This document shows, piece after piece, positions 14,473-14,514 of a DNA stretch of 14,514 nucleotides; position 1 is the first letter of the stretch, and every line of letters starts with the position of its first letter. The notes beneath the pieces are model-generated. The model made no database searches. It saw only the letters and a program-made list of their open reading frames with translations, and had not been told where the DNA came from. The translations under genes and the position numbers were made by a program. The stretch is from CAZXFG01 sp964640515 (GTDB lineage Bacteria; Patescibacteriota; Patescibacteriia; Magasanikbacterales; GWA2-37-8): assembly GCA_964640515.1 (NCBI GenBank), contig CAZXFG010000017.1, forward strand, positions 1-14,514. Direction: 5' to 3'.

Positions 14473-14514
14473 ATTTCTTCACTTCTTTCATCCTTCTCTT
14501 AAAACTCGGGTCCT

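Larger units (their letters stand above)
13930..14475 (+). mobile_element. IS200-type insertion sequence (IS200/IS605 family, tnpA only)
   Basis: A complete Y1 transposase gene is flanked by subterminal hairpins of the kind TnpA recognises. On the left, AACCCCG-T-CCC / GGG-CGGGGTT (13933-13957) has a GTCA loop and an extrahelical T. On the right, CCACGGCC / GGCCGTGG has a GTGA loop, with an outer GAAA/TTTC pairing past an AG bulge (14443-14472). The exact cleavage sites cannot be set, so the ends are approximate. No tnpB is seen; the window ends about 70 nt after tnpA, so a tnpB further right is not excluded. The element sits just after the operon terminator, a harmless site. Confidence 0.8.

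Noticed and set aside
1..14514. CRISPR arrays, tRNA genes, prophage genes or a restriction or defence system
   Set aside because: I saw no regularly spaced repeats, no tRNA cloverleaf with a TTCGA-type arm and no defence or phage gene. The short palindromes are isolated.

Overview
The window looks like a piece of a Candidate Phyla Radiation (Patescibacteria, probably Parcubacteria-like) genome. This rests on the gene content: a DUF4012 protein next to a β-sandwich surface protein, several family-4 glycosyltransferases, a standalone MgtE-type sensor paired with an NRAMP-like transporter, and a solo IS200-type transposase. Compact spacing and the lack of Shine-Dalgarno sequences in front of nearly every gene fit the same picture. 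Phylum is an inference; no rRNA or other marker gene is present. The standard genetic code is used (TGA is a stop, for example at 4438-4440).

Layout. (1) 1-560: a bidirectional terminator, then the RNase P RNA gene (rnpB) on the minus strand. Its P1, P2 and P3 helices and conserved core can be read directly, and a palindromic-repeat hairpin sits in the joining region before P4. rnpB and the next operon are driven by back-to-back promoters whose -35 boxes are 3 bp apart. (2) 563-5579: a plus-strand surface-glycan operon with a polyprenyl-phosphate sugar-1-phosphate transferase, a DUF3419-like (BtaA-like) protein of unknown role and two GT4 glycosyltransferases that overlap by ATGA. (3) 5576-8036, minus strand: a two-gene metal-transport operon, with a PRC-barrel/MgtE_N/CBS protein lacking any channel domain followed by an NRAMP-family transporter whose metal-site motifs are altered as in the magnesium-type NRAMP clade. 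Its promoter lies inside what would otherwise be taken for the N-terminus of the first gene. (4) 8261-9388: a third GT4 enzyme under its own extended -10 promoter. (5) about 9499-13883: an envelope pair. The first is a DUF4012 membrane protein whose reading frame extends upstream into a CCHC zinc knuckle, with no ordinary start codon. The second is a single-pass protein with repeated extracytoplasmic β-sandwich domains. A strong terminator follows. (6) 13930-14475: an IS200-type element with a complete TnpA and subterminal hairpins.

How the parts fit: the sugar-phosphate transferase would start a lipid-linked glycan that the GT4 enzymes extend, and the DUF4012/β-sandwich pair is probably also an envelope system. 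The MgtE-like protein probably senses cytosolic Mg2+ for the adjacent transporter. The most unusual points are the zinc knuckle on a membrane-anchored DUF4012 protein with an aberrant start region, the split magnesium sensor/transporter pair, the repeat hairpin inside rnpB, and a 16-bp inverted repeat linking the leader and 3' end of tnpA.
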